Positions 60,653 to 64,000 of a stretch of 64,000 nucleotides of DNA are shown here, piece by piece. Positions within the stretch are counted from its first letter, which is position 1; every line of letters begins with the position of its first letter. A program made the translations under genes and the position numbers. This stretch comes from Adineta vaga. Taxonomy: Eukaryota; Rotifera. The notes beneath the pieces were generated by a model. It was given only the letters and a program-made list of their open reading frames with translations, was not told the origin of the DNA and did no database searches. Location: contig CP075493.1 of assembly GCA_021613535.1 (NCBI GenBank), positions 10,788,001 to 10,852,000 on the forward strand. The letters run 5' to 3'.

Positions 60653-62669
60653 TTATTTAGTAAGTGTAATATTAAGCATCATAGCAGCATGTGATGCAAT
60701 ATTTGATGATGTATAGTTTCCTATAAATATTCCAAGATCTTGATGAGCCCATAAATCTCGTACAGTAGCTGGTTGATTTAATGGAAAACCAATATCCGTC
60801 CAATTAACTGTAATTTGTTCATTATCATTCTCACCTCGATTAAGTAAAATTACGGCTTCTGAATTACCTTGAAGTGCACCAGCCCATATTTCAAGTTCTA
60901 ATGGAGTTACTAAATATTCATTTTGATGTTTACTTCGTAATGTTCTATCTGTAATATTCCAAATCCAAATTTGAGTCTCTTGTTGATTACATACAAATGT
61001 ATTAACAGCTGGACCATCATTACCATAGGCATCCACAGTTAAACTACAATAAATATCTTTTCTTGTTAGTCAGATACATTGTTTTATCATCCGTCGACTT
61101 ACCAAAGTCCATTCATTTGAGAAGCAATAGTTTGATTCGATGTATTAACTATCCATTGTTGATTTTTACCTTGACATTGTGCATGTGGATCACCAATTTG
61201 ACAATTATCGAGAAAGAGATGCGCTGGTTGTCCTCCATTACAACGAAATATGGATAAACATTGTCCATTATATACGGATCGAATACTTCCATCTTGAGGA
61301 TTGTAGATCCATTGCCGACGTCGTAGATCGAAACTTGATGATGGTGATGTGTTGTTTGTAACCTGGACTCCACTGGATGCATTGGGCAGTTGAGCTGAGA
61401 AGAAAGCAATTTTCTTTCCTTGAATACCTAATGGATCTTGATTGACAGCAATGACTTCTCGATTTGTGAGAGTAGATACTGTAGTTGCACTCATCTTTGT
61501 TACATCACATCCAACAATTAATGGTGCTTTACTGATAGACCACAGAGAAAAATGAGTTCGATATTCTGTATCAGTCATACCACCATTACCAATTTCAAGC
61601 ACTACACAATATATATCCCAAAGAATGTTATCCATATTCATAATTTAAAAAAAAGAAAGATTTACATACTATCCGGATCATTCCAACCACCGGGTCCCGC
61701 CTTTTCTACTAGTCGATTGTTCTGAAAAGTAAAACATATATATATATATATATGTATGCAAAAGCATGTAGTAATTTAATTTTTACAAAATCAATATTAT
61801 TGATCATTGAAAACCAATTATCTTGAATATCATTGGTTGTTCTCCAACTGTTTCCAACATTAGGAGGCCAAGCATCATTTACAGTCACACCACCTTCAAA
61901 AAGAAAAAGGGAACATTTGAAGAAGAATGTTCCTTCGTATAAACTATAAACAAACCACATAAAGAATAGAATATCGCTCTTCCTGATGCGTTTAGTGCAT
62001 CGCGCATTTTTGAATATTCAACTTCTGTCGGTGTTCCATCGGTATTACAACTGTCGAGTTTCAAATAATCAACACCCCAACTTGCATAAGTATTTGCATC
62101 TTTTGTTTCATATCCTAGTGAACCAGGTCGACCAGCACAAGTTTTATATCCTCGATCTAAATATACTGTCGAGATAAAATTGTGTGACTGTCATCTATTT
62201 ACCTGAATAAAGGCCGAATTTGAGTTGTCTTGAATGAACATAATCAGCTAATGCTGCAATACCATTTGGAAAAGCGATTGGATCAGGTTGTATTGTTCCT
62301 TGTGCGTCTCGACTTCTTTGCCAACAATCATCCATATTAACTATATAAATCAAAAATACAATGACAATTATAGGACGCTAATTGACATGAAAAAGAAAAT
62401 GATACCGTATTGATATCCAGCTGCAGCAAGACCTGTAGCAACAATAGCATCGGCTGTTTGTCGTACGGTTGTCTCATTAATAGAACAATGAAAATGATTC
62501 CAACTGTTCCATCCTTTAACAGAAAACGAATGTATTCAGAATATTCAACTTAATTAGTAGAACCAGTTATTCTATTACCCATTTGAGGAGTACGACCTAA
62601 TCCATTATTTAATTGATGAGAAATATGTGTAAACCATAGAATGTATATTAATAGCAAACCTATCATCAT
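60653..62669 (-). CDS. secreted GH27 alpha-galactosidase with inserted ricin-type lectin
   Basis: Start at 62669 with signal peptide [18 protein letters not shown]; about eight exons run on the complement. Motifs: [14 protein letters not shown] across the first intron, [25 protein letters not shown], nucleophile Asp in [10 protein letters not shown], acid/base Asp in [19 protein letters not shown] and [19 protein letters not shown]. After [10 protein letters not shown] a stretch with Q-x-W repeats ([44 protein letters not shown]) looks like an R-type beta-trefoil lectin, then the usual C-terminal beta domain ([20 protein letters not shown]) closes the protein. The lectin could hold the enzyme on galactose-rich substrate. 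AATAAAG at about 60640 (+) serves the convergent gene. Confidence 0.88.
61738..61755. repeat. TA microsatellite in a GH27 intron
   Basis: A run of about nine TA units in an intron of the lectin-bearing alpha-galactosidase gene. Confidence 0.85.
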
Positions 62670-63786
62670 ACCACCGTATAAAAAGAAAGATAATATGAGT
62701 TACCAACAGAAAAAAAAGAACATCATCGTTTTATATTTACCATGCTCTATCTTTATCTATGTGATAAAACTTATTTGTGAAACAAAGTATTTTTTGTATG
62801 AACTCGAGAAATACTTCTATCAGATTCATTGATCTTGAGAGTAATTGTGAATGAGAGTATATGCATGAAAAACCTATTATAATTCAGTCTGTACATCCAT
62901 ATTTATGATATCTTTATTAAATATAAAAGCAACACTCAGTTGAATCCATCTACCTATCATTGAAAGAAGTAGCCAAGAAAGCGATATGTCTTCATTGTTC
63001 TTTGAAGTTCTTTTCAGAGGTTGAAGATGATGATACGTCGTCTGTGTTAGATGAAAGCGGTCGATCGGTTACTAAATTGAAAAGATAGAATGTTGGCTTA
63101 ACTCAAAGAAAGTATTCCAAAAGAAAACTAAGTTTTGTGGGAAAATGTGTTCCTCGCTTTACGGTTAAATTATGGCTATGCATGGCTGATTCTCTAGAAG
63201 TTGTACACAAAAATCAATGAATTTTCAATAAATTATCTTTACTGTTGAACAAGCTGGTCCGAGAACAAATGGAGAAAGTAAATAAGTTGGACGATCATAA
63301 TATTGTTGTGGATAATCAAAATATATTTGTGCATTCACATTCTAAGTGCAATTTAGAGTTGGATAAAATACTTCAGATACAGATATATAATTGACTTACT
63401 CTTGATGCATCTCTCCTGCTGTTTGAGCATCTAAAAAAAATGAAAATGAATTCAAATTGAAATATAGTTCTATATTGTCATTCTGCTATCTTTAACGTAT
63501 ATTAATATATAATTCAAACGCATCATATCCACCAGACAATTACTTATTCCTTGTAGTATTTGATGATGTTGAACAATTTTCCTTTGTTACTGATGTTGCA
63601 GTGAACGTTCATATATGCATCGTCGACGATTGACCTGTCGGTTGGCTTAAACAGATCATCGGGTGCTAGCTTTTCTCGCATTGTTCATATTCTTTTAAAT
63701 TTTAATTTCAAACACATAGATGCAAAAAGCTGTTTGTATGAAATATTCTGAAATTATTATTTTAATATGAAATCATAACGTTCATA
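62670..63786. other. region without a confident gene
   Basis: The 5' flank of the second GH27 gene and the 3' flank of the phosphatase gene. On the complement, 63353-63234 reads NVNAQIYFDYPQQYYDRPTY and LLSPFVLGPACSTV, and a small exon at about 63433-63403 could join it in phase. I cannot find a convincing start, so a short gene here stays a possibility only. Confidence 0.3.
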
Positions 63787-64000
63787 CTATTCATTATTCA
63801 TAGTAGTCAATTCGTTTTCATAGCGTATCAGTTGAAGTAGTAAGACATGATTGGGTGATGCTTGCTGCCGTCTAGTTAAAAGATATTCGAAAGCCTGTGA
63901 TACATTCCATTTTTTATGATGCATTAAATATGCCAATATAATGGTAGAAGAACGAGATACACCACGTTCACAATGTACCAAGACTCGGTATCCTTGTTGA
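63787..64000 (-). CDS. dual-specificity protein phosphatase, C-terminal part
   Basis: The frame runs in from the window edge: QQGYRVLVHCERGVSRSSTI, then LAYLMHHKKWNVSQAFEYL and a stop at 63787. HCERGVSRS is the HC-x5-R signature of cysteine phosphatases, with the SRS form usual in DUSPs. Catalytic Cys and Arg are present; the upstream general acid Asp lies outside the window. It should dephosphorylate phosphotyrosine and phosphothreonine residues. The gene is cut at its 5' side by the window end, so the subfamily cannot be told. Confidence 0.88.
   Translation of the reverse strand, partial: QQGYRVLVHCERGVSRSSTIILAYLMHHKKWNVSQAFEYLLTRRQQASPNHVLLLQLIRYENELTTMNNE

Overview
The window looks like the nuclear genome of a bdelloid rotifer. 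Supporting signs are the low GC (roughly 30 percent), genes cut by many 45-70 bp introns that mostly end in TTTAG or similar, and a characteristic family mix: an ADP-ribosyltransferase fused to tetratricopeptide repeats, an ARM/HEAT-like-TIR-SAM protein, a secreted NHL beta-propeller, several nuclear receptors, and carbohydrate-degrading enzymes of microbial or plant type. The assignment is inferred from gene content; no rRNA or mitochondrial marker is present.

Layout, left to right. 1-667: N-terminal part of lanosterol synthase (-), cut by the window edge. 1.0-4.7 kb: two tandem nuclear receptor paralogues (-). 6.2-8.8 kb: thioredoxin glutathione reductase, a selenoprotein with a C-terminal Gly-Cys-UGA-Gly, a hairpin just after the UGA and a SECIS-like element in the 3' UTR. 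9.6-11.6 kb: ART-TPR. 11.9-14.5 kb: an NHL-repeat protein followed only 6 bp later by a membrane protein of unknown role. 14.7-18.3 kb: a four-TM protein, a PPC/DUF296 protein and a peroxisomal enoyl-CoA isomerase. 19.2-21.6 kb: glycogenin with two possible 3' ends. 22.1-23.8 kb: secreted protein with about 11 EGF modules. 25.2-27.8 kb: GH3 beta-xylosidase-like enzyme with a late frameshift. 28.0-29.7 kb: UNC93-like transporter. 30.2-33.2 kb: TIR-SAM protein. 33.3-33.9 kb: four-TM protein. 35.5-36.7 kb: a third nuclear receptor, with a decayed copy near 38 kb.

39.8-43.2 kb holds the most unusual gene: several RRM-like modules, two CCCH zinc fingers and a degenerate protein kinase in one about 1000-codon reading frame that carries one in-frame UGA. 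43.8-45.6 kb is a cluster of repeat structures: an 18-bp perfect hairpin, a 572-bp element with imperfect terminal inverted repeats and TA target duplication, and a 342-bp element with 25-bp terminal inverted repeats filled with TGGAGTA units. 46.7-49.0 kb: ankyrin/FEM1-like protein. 49.9-51.2 kb: faint relics of an LDL-receptor-A-rich gene. 51.4-52.5 kb: trypsin-like protease with frame breaks. 53.2-54.4 kb: archaemetzincin. 54.7-56.3 kb: cytochrome P450.

57.5-62.7 kb is a functional cluster: a discoidin-GH26 endo-mannanase (+), a GH27 alpha-galactosidase (+) and a second GH27 enzyme with an inserted ricin-type lectin (-). Together these could take apart galactomannan, and the GH3 enzyme at 25 kb may add to the same plant-wall digestion. 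The window ends in a dual-specificity phosphatase (-), cut at its 5' end.

Gene spans below include introns. Exon borders come from reading GT...AG sites and keeping the protein frame; no transcript evidence was available.
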